In this document: positions 19,046 to 26,137 of the stretch, one piece after another
Layout: every line of letters begins with the position of its first letter
Numbering within the stretch: the first letter of the stretch is position 1
Source: Chloroflexota bacterium
GTDB taxonomy: Bacteria > Chloroflexota > Anaerolineae > J102
NCBI GenBank assembly: GCA_013152585.1
Contig: JAADGC010000133.1
Coordinates: 1-45,349 of the forward strand
DNA: 45,349 bases
Direction of reading: 5' to 3'
Notes under the pieces: model-generated
Told to the model about the DNA's origin: nothing
What the model saw: only the letters and a program-made list of their open reading frames with translations
Database searches by the model: none
Program-made: the position numbers and the translations under genes

Positions 19046-19135
19046 GCTTTGCTCTCGCTGACTGAAGTCAGGCTCTTCAGGCCTGCGGCCAGGAGTCGGC
19101 CTCCGCCGACTCTCCATGGGGTGAAGATGGGACGG
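19046..19135 (+). repeat. Dispersed hairpin-rich repeat, copy 1 (inverse copy at 30251-30343)
   Basis: About 90 bases match the reverse complement of 30251-30343 almost throughout; shared stretches include TCTCGCTGACTGAAGTCAGG, CTCTTCAGGCCTG and CGCCGACTCTCCATGGGG. Internal palindromes such as CTGACTGAAGTCAG and GAGTCGGC/GCCGACTC would fold as RNA or cruciform. A further perfect 12-bp stem, GCCGGCCTCGGG / CCCGAGGCCGGC, follows at 19141-19182. Confidence 0.75.
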
Positions 19136-19215
19136 AGAAGGCCGGCCTCGGGCGCGTAGCACCACTAAAGCCCGAGGCCGGCCTGCGTCGGCCACCTTTG
19201 GAAAGACCAAGGTGC

Positions 19216-19492
19216 TTCAACCGGATATCAGGGGTCTCTCTGTGACGTTCGGGAGATGGCCAGGACATTTTTTCCCAAACAGAGTATTTTTGGCTACCTC
19301 CCGGCGGGTGCGTCCCCGGAATTTGGGCGTAAGGTTGGAGGTGGCGCTGCGGCGCATCACGGATGCGCCGAGCGCTTCCTTTTTTCGAATGTTGGCCGCA
19401 TCCATGATGCGACCAACACTCGCCACCAAAAACATGGGGCGCACCCCCTCCCGGCGGTCTGAATTGAGACCCCACGAAGCCCCAAAGAGCCA
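19216..19492 (+). repeat. Dispersed long-hairpin repeat family, copy A (interrupted)
   Basis: Starts TTCAACCGGATATCAGGGGT and ends GACCCCACGAAGCCCCAAAG followed by AGCCACC. The middle contains GGGAGATGGCCAGGACATTT and CCCAAACAGAGTATTTTTGG, nearly identical to copy C at 28081-28208. The two arms (GACGTTCGGGAGATGGCC and GGCTACCTCCCGGCGGTC) are complementary in most positions. The right arm is split by the insertion at 19308-19447. Other copies are B (26079-26134) and D (45134-45188). Confidence 0.8.
19308..19447. mobile_element. 140-bp non-autonomous insertion element nested in repeat copy A
   Basis: The 10-bp sequence CTCCCGGCGG occurs directly on both sides (19298-19307 and 19448-19457), as expected of a target-site duplication; copy C of the host repeat has no insertion at this place. 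The insert ends are inverted repeats: GGGTGCGTCCCC (19306-19317) against GGGGCGCACCC (19436-19446). Inside are further palindromes: GGTGGCG/CGCCACC, GGCGCAT-N5-ATGCGCC at 19351-19369, and TGTTGG.CGCAT/ATGCG.CCAACA at 19390-19418. There is no reading frame for a transposase. End-like fragments recur near 37-60 and 35016-35040. Confidence 0.72.
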
Positions 19493-19592
19493 CCAATTTC
19501 TACTGATAAATCGGGATTTTTTCCGTACCAGCGTCCGATTCACTATGACCGTTGGTGGAGGGCACGCTCGTCGTAGCCAACGGCGTTCTTCC

Positions 19593-19624
19593 AAAAAAAA
19601 GAGCGGACCCATAGGGGGTCCGCT
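19593..19624 (-). terminator. Terminator of the rpoD-YtxH transcription unit
   Basis: A 9-bp stem AGCGGACCC / GGGTCCGCT with a 5-base loop. On the minus strand it is followed by eight U (AAAAAAAA at 19593-19600 on plus), 27 bases after the YtxH-like gene stop. Confidence 0.88.
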
Positions 19625-19650
19625 TTCTTTCGTCGGGCGGGAACTGAAAT

Positions 19651-19860
19651 TTAGTCCAGTTTGATTCCCAGTTCGGATTCAAGTTCTGAGCGTTTGGATT
19701 CGGCGGCCTCGCGTCCTGATTCGACGATTTCGTTGAGGACGGTTTTCAAATCGTGCCTAATGCCGTCTTCGTCTTCGGATGTCAGTATAAAGTAAGCGAT
19801 GGCTCCGATAGCGGCGCCGAGTCCAATTCCGGTTGCAAATTTGAAAAAGCCTTTCATCAT
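19651..19860 (-). CDS. Small YtxH-like membrane protein
   Basis: A 69-residue protein with one N-terminal glycine-rich membrane helix (FATGIGLGAAIGAIAYFILT, residues about 7-26) and a charged amphipathic tail (LKTVLNEIVESGREAAESKR), the layout of YtxH/gas-vesicle-like small proteins. Function unknown; members are often general-stress or envelope proteins. The tandem ATG ATG start has AGGAG seven bases upstream. It begins 10 bases after the rpoD stop and shares its terminator, so the two are cotranscribed. Confidence 0.75.
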   Translation of the reverse strand: MMKGFFKFATGIGLGAAIGAIAYFILTSEDEDGIRHDLKTVLNEIVESGREAAESKRSELESELGIKLD

Positions 19861-19870
19861 CACATTTCTC

Positions 19871-21154
19871 CTAAGACAGGTAGTCACGTAATTTGCGGCT
19901 ACGGCTGGGGTGGCGTAGCCGGCCCAGTGCCTGGGCTTCGATTTGGCGGATACGTTCCCTTGTGACACCAAATTTCCGCCCTACTTCCTCCAGGGTATAG
20001 CTATACCCGTCAACCAGGCCGAACCGCAACTGTAAAATACGCACCTCTCGAGGGGTCAGCGAGGCGAAAATCTCATCGATGATTTCACGGAGCAGTTGTT
20101 GAGAGGCGGCATCGGTCGGGGATTGGGCGTCTTCATCCTCGATAAAATCGCCTAAGTAGCTGTCTTCTTCTTCGCCAACAGGCATTTCCAATGAGAGGGG
20201 GCGCTGGCTGACACGGATAACCTGCTCCACTTTTTTCGGAGTTACTTCCAATGCCTCAGCAATTTCCTCGGTGGTCGGATCCCGGCCCAGCTCTTGTACC
20301 AGTTGGCGGCTGGTGCGAGTAAGGCGGTTAATCTGCTCGTACATATGCACTGGCACACGGATCGTGCGTCCCTGGTCGGCAATGGCACGGGTCACAGCCT
20401 GGCGAATCCACCAGGTTGCATAGGTGCTGAATTTATAACCGCGGCGATAATCGAATTTATTGACGGCACGAATCAGGCCGATATTGCCTTCCTGGATGAG
20501 ATCGAGGAAAGGAACGCCACGGCCAACGTATTTTTTGGCTACGCTGACAACAAGGCGGGAGTTGGCCTTGATCAGATGTTCCTGGGCTCGTTCGCCATCG
20601 CGGATTTCCCACAGCAATTGTTCTACCTCAACAGGATCTTCCACCCCCTGGTCCAGTCGTTCCTGAGCCAATTGTCCGCGTTCCATTCTTTTGGCCAGGT
20701 CGACTTCCTCAGCGGCTGTTAACAGAGGAACACGGCCGATTTCTTTGAGATAAAGGCTGATGGAGTCGTCAATTTCGATTTGGCTCAGATCGATACCGGA
20801 GGCAGCAGCGGCGCCAGGCGATAGATTTCCGCCGGATTCTTTTTCCTCTTCTTCGTCGTCTGACTCCTGGTCATCTTCTTCATCTTCCTTTAGGGCCACG
20901 ATTTCAACGCCGTGATCGAATAAAGTAGAGAAGACATCCTCCAAAAGATCCATGTTGCTCTCTGCATCGGGCATGGCTTTCAGAATTTCGTCATAGGTGA
21001 TGGTCCCATGTTCTTTGCCGCGCTGCAATAAGTAAACTAATGGGTCTTCTTGGGTGTCGGTTTCGACTTCAGTGCCGTCAATTTCTTCCCTATCGTCCAG
21101 TAACATATTGTTTTCGGTCGTATCGCTTAGCATCATTTCATTATCGCTATTCAC
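19871..21154 (-). CDS. rpoD: Primary sigma factor (RpoD/SigA)
   Basis: The housekeeping sigma70 subunit that directs RNA polymerase to promoters. Seen in order: a short region 1.1-like N-terminus (residues about 35-95, with [20 protein letters not shown]), a very acidic linker ([17 protein letters not shown]), region 1.2 ([21 protein letters not shown]), region 2 ([20 protein letters not shown] and [20 protein letters not shown]), region 3 ([14 protein letters not shown]) and region 4.2 ([20 protein letters not shown]). The long spacer of E. coli RpoD between 1.2 and 2 is absent, as in Gram-positive SigA. I choose the GTG at 21154 because AGGAG lies 8 bases before it; an earlier TTG at 21172 would place this ribosome site inside the gene. 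427 residues. Confidence 0.95.
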   Translation of the reverse strand: MNSDNEMMLSDTTENNMLLDDREEIDGTEVETDTQEDPLVYLLQRGKEHGTITYDEILKAMPDAESNMDLLEDVFSTLFDHGVEIVALKEDEEDDQESDDEEEEKESGGNLSPGAAAASGIDLSQIEIDDSISLYLKEIGRVPLLTAAEEVDLAKRMERGQLAQERLDQGVEDPVEVEQLLWEIRDGERAQEHLIKANSRLVVSVAKKYVGRGVPFLDLIQEGNIGLIRAVNKFDYRRGYKFSTYATWWIRQAVTRAIADQGRTIRVPVHMYEQINRLTRTSRQLVQELGRDPTTEEIAEALEVTPKKVEQVIRVSQRPLSLEMPVGEEEDSYLGDFIEDEDAQSPTDAASQQLLREIIDEIFASLTPREVRILQLRFGLVDGYSYTLEEVGRKFGVTRERIRQIEAQALGRLRHPSRSRKLRDYLS

Positions 21155-21172
21155 GACACTTTCTCCTGACAA

Positions 21173-21536
21173 AATATTTGTAGATTAGATGCAGCAAAAT
21201 GGAAAGGGATACAAGAGGGTCCCCCGCCGTATTTGCTTGCGTTGAAGGTGTTCATGGAGCATCGTTTTGGGGATAAGTACTTGCAGTAACAGGCTGCGGT
21301 TTCGATGCTGCGGTCTTGATTCTAATAAAGGGTTGGGCTTCGGCTTTTTTTGACACGAAGGTTCACGGATTTCACGAAAATTTGGTAAGTAATTCGTCTA
21401 ATTGGGGTAATTCGTGTCAAATAAGGCGTTGCTAAACCGTGAGTTTTCTTTTCGCCAGACGCCAGTAAAGTGTTTGAGGCAAAAAGATGTCTGCGATGGT
21501 TTCACGTGAAACATGGGTAACAGGCAGCGGGGACAA
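21173..21536. other. Intergenic region upstream of rpoD with inverted repeat and parS-like site
   Basis: No gene is seen in these 364 bases. They hold an 11-bp inverted repeat TTTGACACGAA (21349-21359) / TTCGTGTCAAA (21411-21421) around a 51-base spacer, and the parS-like palindrome at 21498-21513. The rpoD promoter should lie here on the minus strand, but I cannot single out convincing boxes. Confidence 0.5.
21498..21513. promoter_or_regulatory. parS chromosome-partitioning site
   Basis: GGTTTCACGTGAAACA matches the bacterial parS consensus TGTTTCACGTGAAACA at 15 of 16 positions and contains the perfect 14-bp palindrome GTTTCACGTGAAAC. This is the site on which ParB nucleates. It lies 2.4 kb before parA and near rsmG, the usual origin-proximal setting. 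No second copy was seen in the window. Confidence 0.85.
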
Positions 21537-22505
21537 TCAAACGGCCGCATCACGCAAGTCATAAATGCCGTTCACGATGGGCCAGCTTTTTTGACAACGT
21601 GGGCACAGCAATGCGTCTTGTCGGGCAAGCAGACCTGGGTGATCACATGCGAGACAACGTAACAACGATAGTTCCTCCGTTTTTGCCGATGTGCCTTTCT
21701 TGGTTGCACCGGAGGTAGAGGCACGTCGAATCGCAGGGGACACTTGTTTTTGAACCGATGCCCGAGCCATGATGCTAGGGGAAAGGCGGAGCAACGCCCC
21801 GGGAGCGAATAACAGAGCATCTAACCGGGCCAATAACTGCGGCGAGACGCGACGCTTAAGTTGTTCCAGTCTGAAATGTGAGACGGCAAATTCCTTTTCG
21901 ACGACAAAACTGGCGGCATTCATTTGCTCATCCATCCAGTGGGGATGAAAGTCGTAGTTCAAGGGCACGAACTCGTAGGGTTCGTGGTCAAAGGGGCTCC
22001 AACTTTGACGGCGAGCTACAAAGCGCAGCACAGACTTCAAGTTGCGTTTATTTGCAAACTCAAACACAAAATGTTTGCCGGCATTTAAAACTCGAGCGAT
22101 TTCAGTAAGCGCCAATGCCGGCTGCTGCAGATGGTGCATGACTCGAATCATCACGATCACGTCAGCCACATTAGGCGTAAAAGGTAAATCATATATATTG
22201 GCGGCAACAAACATGAACCGTGGATCGTGTCCACGAGCAGCATATGCTTGCTGTAATAATGACATGGAGTAATCAACCAATACAACGGTTGTGTATGCAT
22301 CATAAAGAGGAGCCAGGCGGCCAAAGCCTGCCCCCACCTCGATCAGTACATTTCCACTCTTGGGAAGCAGTCTGCGAAGCGCAATGCGTTCCACTAGATC
22401 TTCATATTCTCTTCCCTGTCCAATCCAAAAATCAGTCCGATATTGACTGTTTTCATAGTCAATTACTTTAGGTTTGGATGTTATCGTCAACGGTACCTCA
22501 ATCAC
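21537..22505 (-). CDS. Class I SAM methyltransferase with C-terminal zinc ribbon (Trm112-like)
   Basis: A 322-residue protein. Residues about 50-170 form a Rossmann methyltransferase: motif I NVLIEVGAGFGRLAPLY, VVLVDYSMSLL, ANIYDLPFTPNVADVIVMIR and MHHLQQPALALTEIARVLNAGKH (split here by family blocks). Residues about 280-315 contain two CxxC knuckles (CLACDH and CPRCQK) and WPIVNGIYDLR, which is how Trm112p/UPF0434 domains end. The fusion is common in bacterial methyltransferases acting on unknown small molecules or tRNA. The start is GTG at 22505 with no strong ribosome site, so it may lie slightly downstream. Transcribed convergently away from rsmG; the substrate cannot be named. Confidence 0.82.
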   Translation of the reverse strand: MIEVPLTITSKPKVIDYENSQYRTDFWIGQGREYEDLVERIALRRLLPKSGNVLIEVGAGFGRLAPLYDAYTTVVLVDYSMSLLQQAYAARGHDPRFMFVAANIYDLPFTPNVADVIVMIRVMHHLQQPALALTEIARVLNAGKHFVFEFANKRNLKSVLRFVARRQSWSPFDHEPYEFVPLNYDFHPHWMDEQMNAASFVVEKEFAVSHFRLEQLKRRVSPQLLARLDALLFAPGALLRLSPSIMARASVQKQVSPAIRRASTSGATKKGTSAKTEELSLLRCLACDHPGLLARQDALLCPRCQKSWPIVNGIYDLRDAAV

Positions 22506-22948
22506 AACCAGAGTTGGGGGATCAAATACTCCGCGACCGGCGCAGCAATGCTTATCTCAAACAAGATGACAGCTTTTGTTGCGCGGTATTGGAGATTAAC
22601 TTACCTAGTATAGCAGCATTTTCGGGGTTTTGCAATCCTTTTTACGAAATTTCTTATTGAAATCTAAGTTTTATTCGGTGGGGTCGCTTACTGTGCACCT
22701 ATGTTTGCGCCGTACTGGCGTCGATAGCTTTGTATCCGTTACAATTCCTGTGCATCTCATTCATTCATTGGACAGAACACGACTGCTGTCGTAAACTGGA
22801 AAACCTGTAAACGGGTGAACTCGGTAATGGCCGACGGACATCTTCGTCCCCCGCTCAACTGGATTGCAGGGCATTGAGCCTGTCGGCAACCGCTCAGATT
22901 GAGATGGAACAAGCCCATAATCGTACATAATATTTTTCGGAAGAAAGC
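22506..22948. other. Intergenic region before rsmG
   Basis: The 443 bases between the divergent methyltransferase and rsmG genes contain no credible reading frame. I see no DnaA-box cluster (TTATNCACA), tRNA or terminator. A TACAAT hexamer at 22740 and several short stems (for example GACGGACATCTTCGTC near 22834) are present, but neither a promoter nor an RNA gene can be supported. Confidence 0.4.
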
Positions 22949-23737
22949 ATGAACTACTGGTCAGCATTTCTGGAAAACGCCCAAAAAATCGGAATAAGGC
23001 TTGACGATGATGAACTGTCGCTGTTTGTGCGTTATACTGATTTGTTGCTGAAAAACAACAAAAAATTCAATCTTACCGCCATCAAAACAATTCCTGATAT
23101 CCTGACAAAACACTACCTTGACAGTCTGGCTATGCTTCCCGTCATTGCCCGGGCACAGCACATCTCCCCGGATGAATTGCGCCGTAGGGCCTGGTCTGTC
23201 ATTGACATTGGCAGCGGGGGTGGCATTCCTGGATATCCTTTCCTTTTTGTGTGGCCGGCGATGCACCTCACACTGGTCGAGGCGACACGCAAAAAAGCGG
23301 CCTTTCTGCGGCTTGTCTGCGAACAGCTACACCTGGATGTGACTGTCCTGGCGGAACGCACCGAAGCGCTGGGGCAAAATCCCCAATACCGCAGTCAATA
23401 TCAGCTCGTGGTGGCTCGCGCCGTCGCCCCTCTCAACATTTTGATCGAATACACCCTTCCTTTTGTCCAGCTCGACGGTTGGGTCGCCTTGCCAAAGGGG
23501 CCCCTGGTCAGGGAAGAGTTGGCGGCAGCCCAGGCGGGAATTCATCTGTTAGGTGGCACCGTCATCAGTTGCGAAGATATTATCGTTCCCGGACTGGCAG
23601 AAAAACGCTCGCTTTTGCTTTTACGTAAAACCCATCCCACCCCGCAGCAGTATCCTCGGCGCCCAGGTATCCCTGCCAAGCGGCCACTCTCCCCCACAAG
23701 GCTGAGCCGACAGAGTCCCCCTCAAATTACGATTTAA
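22949..23737 (+). CDS. rsmG: 16S rRNA (guanine527-N7)-methyltransferase
   Basis: RsmG/GidB methylates N7 of G527 in 16S rRNA using S-adenosylmethionine. The 262-residue protein shows FNLTAIKTIPDILTKHYLDS, the SAM motif IDIGSGGGIPGYPF, LVEATRKKAAFLR, VVARAVAPLNILIEYTLPF and the C-terminal substrate motif KTHPTPQQYPRRPGIPAKRP, all diagnostic. A short tail after residue 245 is extra. The start has GGAAG five to eight bases upstream. rsmG next to parA is the classic origin-proximal arrangement in bacteria (gidB-parAB), which agrees with the parS site nearby. Confidence 0.95.
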   Translation: MNYWSAFLENAQKIGIRLDDDELSLFVRYTDLLLKNNKKFNLTAIKTIPDILTKHYLDSLAMLPVIARAQHISPDELRRRAWSVIDIGSGGGIPGYPFLFVWPAMHLTLVEATRKKAAFLRLVCEQLHLDVTVLAERTEALGQNPQYRSQYQLVVARAVAPLNILIEYTLPFVQLDGWVALPKGPLVREELAAAQAGIHLLGGTVISCEDIIVPGLAEKRSLLLLRKTHPTPQQYPRRPGIPAKRPLSPTRLSRQSPPQITI

Positions 23738-23762
23738 CATGAAATGACGTCTCCGTTATACT
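23734..23762 (+). promoter_or_regulatory. Candidate parA promoter
   Basis: TTAACA (23734-23739) and TATACT (23757-23762), both 5 of 6 to consensus with a 17-base spacer, overlap the rsmG stop codon. A second TATACT follows at 23767. The parA start is about 110 bases downstream. Confidence 0.6.
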
Positions 23763-23879
23763 GTGCTATACTGTTGACCGACAATGGTTGGTTTCCCCCA
23801 CGGAATAGAGACGCCAGTTAGCTGGCTGATTCCCTCTTAACATCTACTCCTTCCCTCACTTGACACCTGCACTTGACTT

Positions 23880-24641
23880 ATGGCCCGTATCATTGCAGTT
23901 TCCAACCAGAAAGGCGGCGTTGGGAAAACAACTACCGCTATCAATCTGGGCGCGGCCCTCGCCGAAAAAAATCAACGTACGCTGCTGGTCGACATGGATC
24001 CACAAGCTGCTTTGACCGCGGCCTACGGCATCGATCCTGGAACTTTGGAAAAGACGATCTACCAGGTCTTGTTGGCTCAGGAACTCGATGTCGATAGCGT
24101 CATCCATCACGATATCCGCCCCAACCTTAGCATTTTGCCCGCCAACATCGATCTTGCTGGTGCCGAAGTGGAACTAATAGCACACGTGGGCTGGGAGTAT
24201 TTACTGAAAGAAGCCCTGCTTTCTATTCAGGACGAATACGATTTTATCCTCATCGACTGCGGCCCCAGTTTGGGACTCCTCACCATCAACTCCTTGACTG
24301 CCGCCAATGAGGTGCTCGTTCCCCTCTTGTGCGAGTTCCTGGCTTTGCGGGGTATGGGCATCCTCTTTGATACCATCCGCCGGGTTCGCAAAAAAACCAA
24401 CCCTCAACTGCGTGTTTTAGGGATTGCCATCACCCTATTTGACGGTCGCACCCTCCATAGCCGCGAAGTATTAGAAGAAATTCGTAGCATGTTTGGCGAT
24501 AATGTCTTCAAAACGCCCATTCGCAAAAGTATTCGCTTTGCCGAATCGGCCGCCGCACAAATGCCCCTGTCCGAATACTCCCCACAGCACTCGGGCGCAG
24601 ACGCCTACCGCACCCTGGCTGAGGAGATACTCGCACGATGA
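23880..24641 (+). CDS. parA: ParA/Soj chromosome-partitioning ATPase
   Basis: A 253-residue deviant-Walker ATPase of the Soj group without an N-terminal helix-turn-helix. Seen: NQKGGVGKTTTAINLGAALA with the signature first lysine (KGGVGKTT), LLVDMDPQAALTAAYGI (Walker A'), DFILIDCGPSLGLLTINSLT (Walker B; Cys replaces the more usual Pro/Ala) and IAITLFDGRTLHSREVLEEI with the DNA-binding arginine region. ATP-bound dimers bind DNA non-specifically and are released by ParB N-terminal peptides. The stop overlaps the next start as ATGA, so the downstream protein is translationally coupled and the likely partner. Confidence 0.93.
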   Translation: MARIIAVSNQKGGVGKTTTAINLGAALAEKNQRTLLVDMDPQAALTAAYGIDPGTLEKTIYQVLLAQELDVDSVIHHDIRPNLSILPANIDLAGAEVELIAHVGWEYLLKEALLSIQDEYDFILIDCGPSLGLLTINSLTAANEVLVPLLCEFLALRGMGILFDTIRRVRKKTNPQLRVLGIAITLFDGRTLHSREVLEEIRSMFGDNVFKTPIRKSIRFAESAAAQMPLSEYSPQHSGADAYRTLAEEILAR

Positions 24642-26008
24642 GAAAAAAGAGAGCATCGATCCGGGGGCGAGGAAGTGAACTGTTGGGGCGAGGCGTAGAT
24701 GCTTTGTTCAGTGGAACGACTCCGCCCAAAGCCGCCACCCCGGCAGATAGCGCCGAGGCGGAACTAAATGCCATGTTGGCGGTCGAGACGAATGACGCCA
24801 CCCATGGCGACCAGGCCGAACCGTCCCCTACCGTTGATGCCGCAACCCGGCGTTCTCCCGACGTGGCCACACCAAAAGTCACGATGACTATTGCCGGAGA
24901 AGGGGTGAGCCTGACCGAAGATGAACTTATGGACGCTATTGACGTCCCCCTTGGCGAAGGCCTCCAGGCATCACCACCCTATCCGCAACCCCAGCCGGAG
25001 TCAGACACAACGCCCAGTGTTCGCCCTGAACCCTCTCCGGTCGCACCGGCCCCTGCCCTCCCTCCAACCCCCGCTACCCCCCAATCGGAACCTGTGCCTC
25101 CTCGCCCCCGCGTCCACATCGGCGGGCAGCTTAGCGAGGTCGTCGTCACGCCGGGCGAATTAGACAACAACTCCGTGCGACCGCCCTCTCCCTTCATTCG
25201 CCCTTCAGCCCCTCCCGTCGAAGAGCCTTCGCCACCCTCGCAGCTCAGCCCCTCCGAACAGGAGCGCATTCTCGCCCAAGTCAATCAGGAGCGGCTTGAC
25301 GAACTGCATAAACGCATCGATCAACTTTATCGCGACGTCCCCAAACGCATCAGCAATCGCCCCGATCTCACCGCCCAAATCCTGGGGATGTTGCGGCAGG
25401 CGCGTACCATCCTCGTCGAACATCCCTACGACTACATCGAAGCTGAATATAAAATTCAACAGGCCTACGCCATTTACAACCGCGTCGAAAATTCCGAAAA
25501 ATGGGGAGATCTCTACGGATGGCGCGTGTTTTGGTTCGAAGTGATCACGTTCTTCGTTCTACTCTTCTCGTTTCTCAGCCTCCTGGCCTTTGGCAACGAC
25601 ATTTCAGCATTCCTGGCCAAACGATTGGGCGCCACCGAAGCCACACAAGGCCTGCTGACGGCCGTGGGCTTTTGGTCAACATTCGTATGGGGAGGGATTG
25701 GTGGTGTGGTCGGAGCGCTGTACACCCTGTGGACCCATGTTTCAGAACGGCAGGACTTTGAGCGCCAGCATGTGATGTGGTATACCGCTCAGCCCATCAT
25801 GGGGCTCATCCTGGGGGGCGTCACCTTCCTTGTCATCAACACCGGGCTTCTTTCTTTGCAGGGTGGACAAACCGCAGCCGCAGCATTGCGGGAAGATGTG
25901 CAGCTTTTCCCCTCACTCATTGCTTTTATCGCTGGCTTTCGTCCCCAATTCATCTTTGGACTCCTCGTCAAAATTATTAAGCTCATCAACCCCACATCCG
26001 AATCATAG
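24638..26008 (+). CDS. Membrane protein with ParB-like N-terminal peptide, coupled to parA
   Basis: A 456-residue protein in the position where parB is expected. Residues about 8-25 (RGRGSELLGRGVDALFSG) closely resemble the start of ParB proteins (GLGRGLDALF type), the peptide that stimulates ParA ATPase. After that there is no ParB CTPase or helix-turn-helix domain. Instead residues about 30-205 are a Pro/Ala/Ser/Glu-rich disordered linker, residues about 205-290 are helical (SEQERILAQVNQERLDELHK), and about 296-448 hold four membrane helices (VITFFVLLFSFLSLLAF; GFWSTFVWGGIGGVVGALY; PIMGLILGGVTFLVINTGLL; LIAFIAGFRPQFIFGLLVKI). I know no named family. I infer that it tethers or activates ParA at the membrane. 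A strong terminator follows. Confidence 0.75.
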   Translation: MRKKRASIRGRGSELLGRGVDALFSGTTPPKAATPADSAEAELNAMLAVETNDATHGDQAEPSPTVDAATRRSPDVATPKVTMTIAGEGVSLTEDELMDAIDVPLGEGLQASPPYPQPQPESDTTPSVRPEPSPVAPAPALPPTPATPQSEPVPPRPRVHIGGQLSEVVVTPGELDNNSVRPPSPFIRPSAPPVEEPSPPSQLSPSEQERILAQVNQERLDELHKRIDQLYRDVPKRISNRPDLTAQILGMLRQARTILVEHPYDYIEAEYKIQQAYAIYNRVENSEKWGDLYGWRVFWFEVITFFVLLFSFLSLLAFGNDISAFLAKRLGATEATQGLLTAVGFWSTFVWGGIGGVVGALYTLWTHVSERQDFERQHVMWYTAQPIMGLILGGVTFLVINTGLLSLQGGQTAAAALREDVQLFPSLIAFIAGFRPQFIFGLLVKIIKLINPTSES

Positions 26009-26028
26009 CCTCCCGGAGGAGGCCTCAG

Positions 26029-26057
26029 AGCCCCTGTCACAGGACAGGGGCTTTTTT
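26029..26057 (+). terminator. Rho-independent terminator of parA operon
   Basis: A 9-bp stem GCCCCTGTC / GACAGGGGC with a 4-base loop followed by TTTTTTATT, 21 bases past the membrane protein stop. Classic form. Confidence 0.93.
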
Positions 26058-26078
26058 ATTGTGCTGTCGGGCAAACAG

Positions 26079-26134
26079 CCGGCTCTTTTGGATTTTGTGG
26101 GGGTCATAGTGAGACCCCCTGAGAGGCGGTTGAA
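26079..26134 (-). repeat. Dispersed repeat family, copy B (short form)
   Basis: On the minus strand it reads TTCAACCGCCTCTCAGGGGG, then TCTCACTATGACCCCC, then ACAAAATCCAAAAGAGCCGG. It has the same two ends as copies A and C but lacks the middle, leaving the hairpin GGGGGTCTCACTATGACCCCC shape (about 5-bp GGGGG/CCCCC stem). It lies directly after the pncB stop, between two converging genes. Confidence 0.75.
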
Positions 26135-26137
26135 CCA

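Noticed and set aside
22506-22948. Replication origin beside rsmG
   Set aside because: No cluster of DnaA boxes or AT-rich unwinding region is visible, despite the origin-proximal gene set.
24638-26008. Annotating the gene after parA as parB
   Set aside because: Only the first about 25 residues resemble ParB; the CTPase and helix-turn-helix domains are absent and four membrane helices are present.
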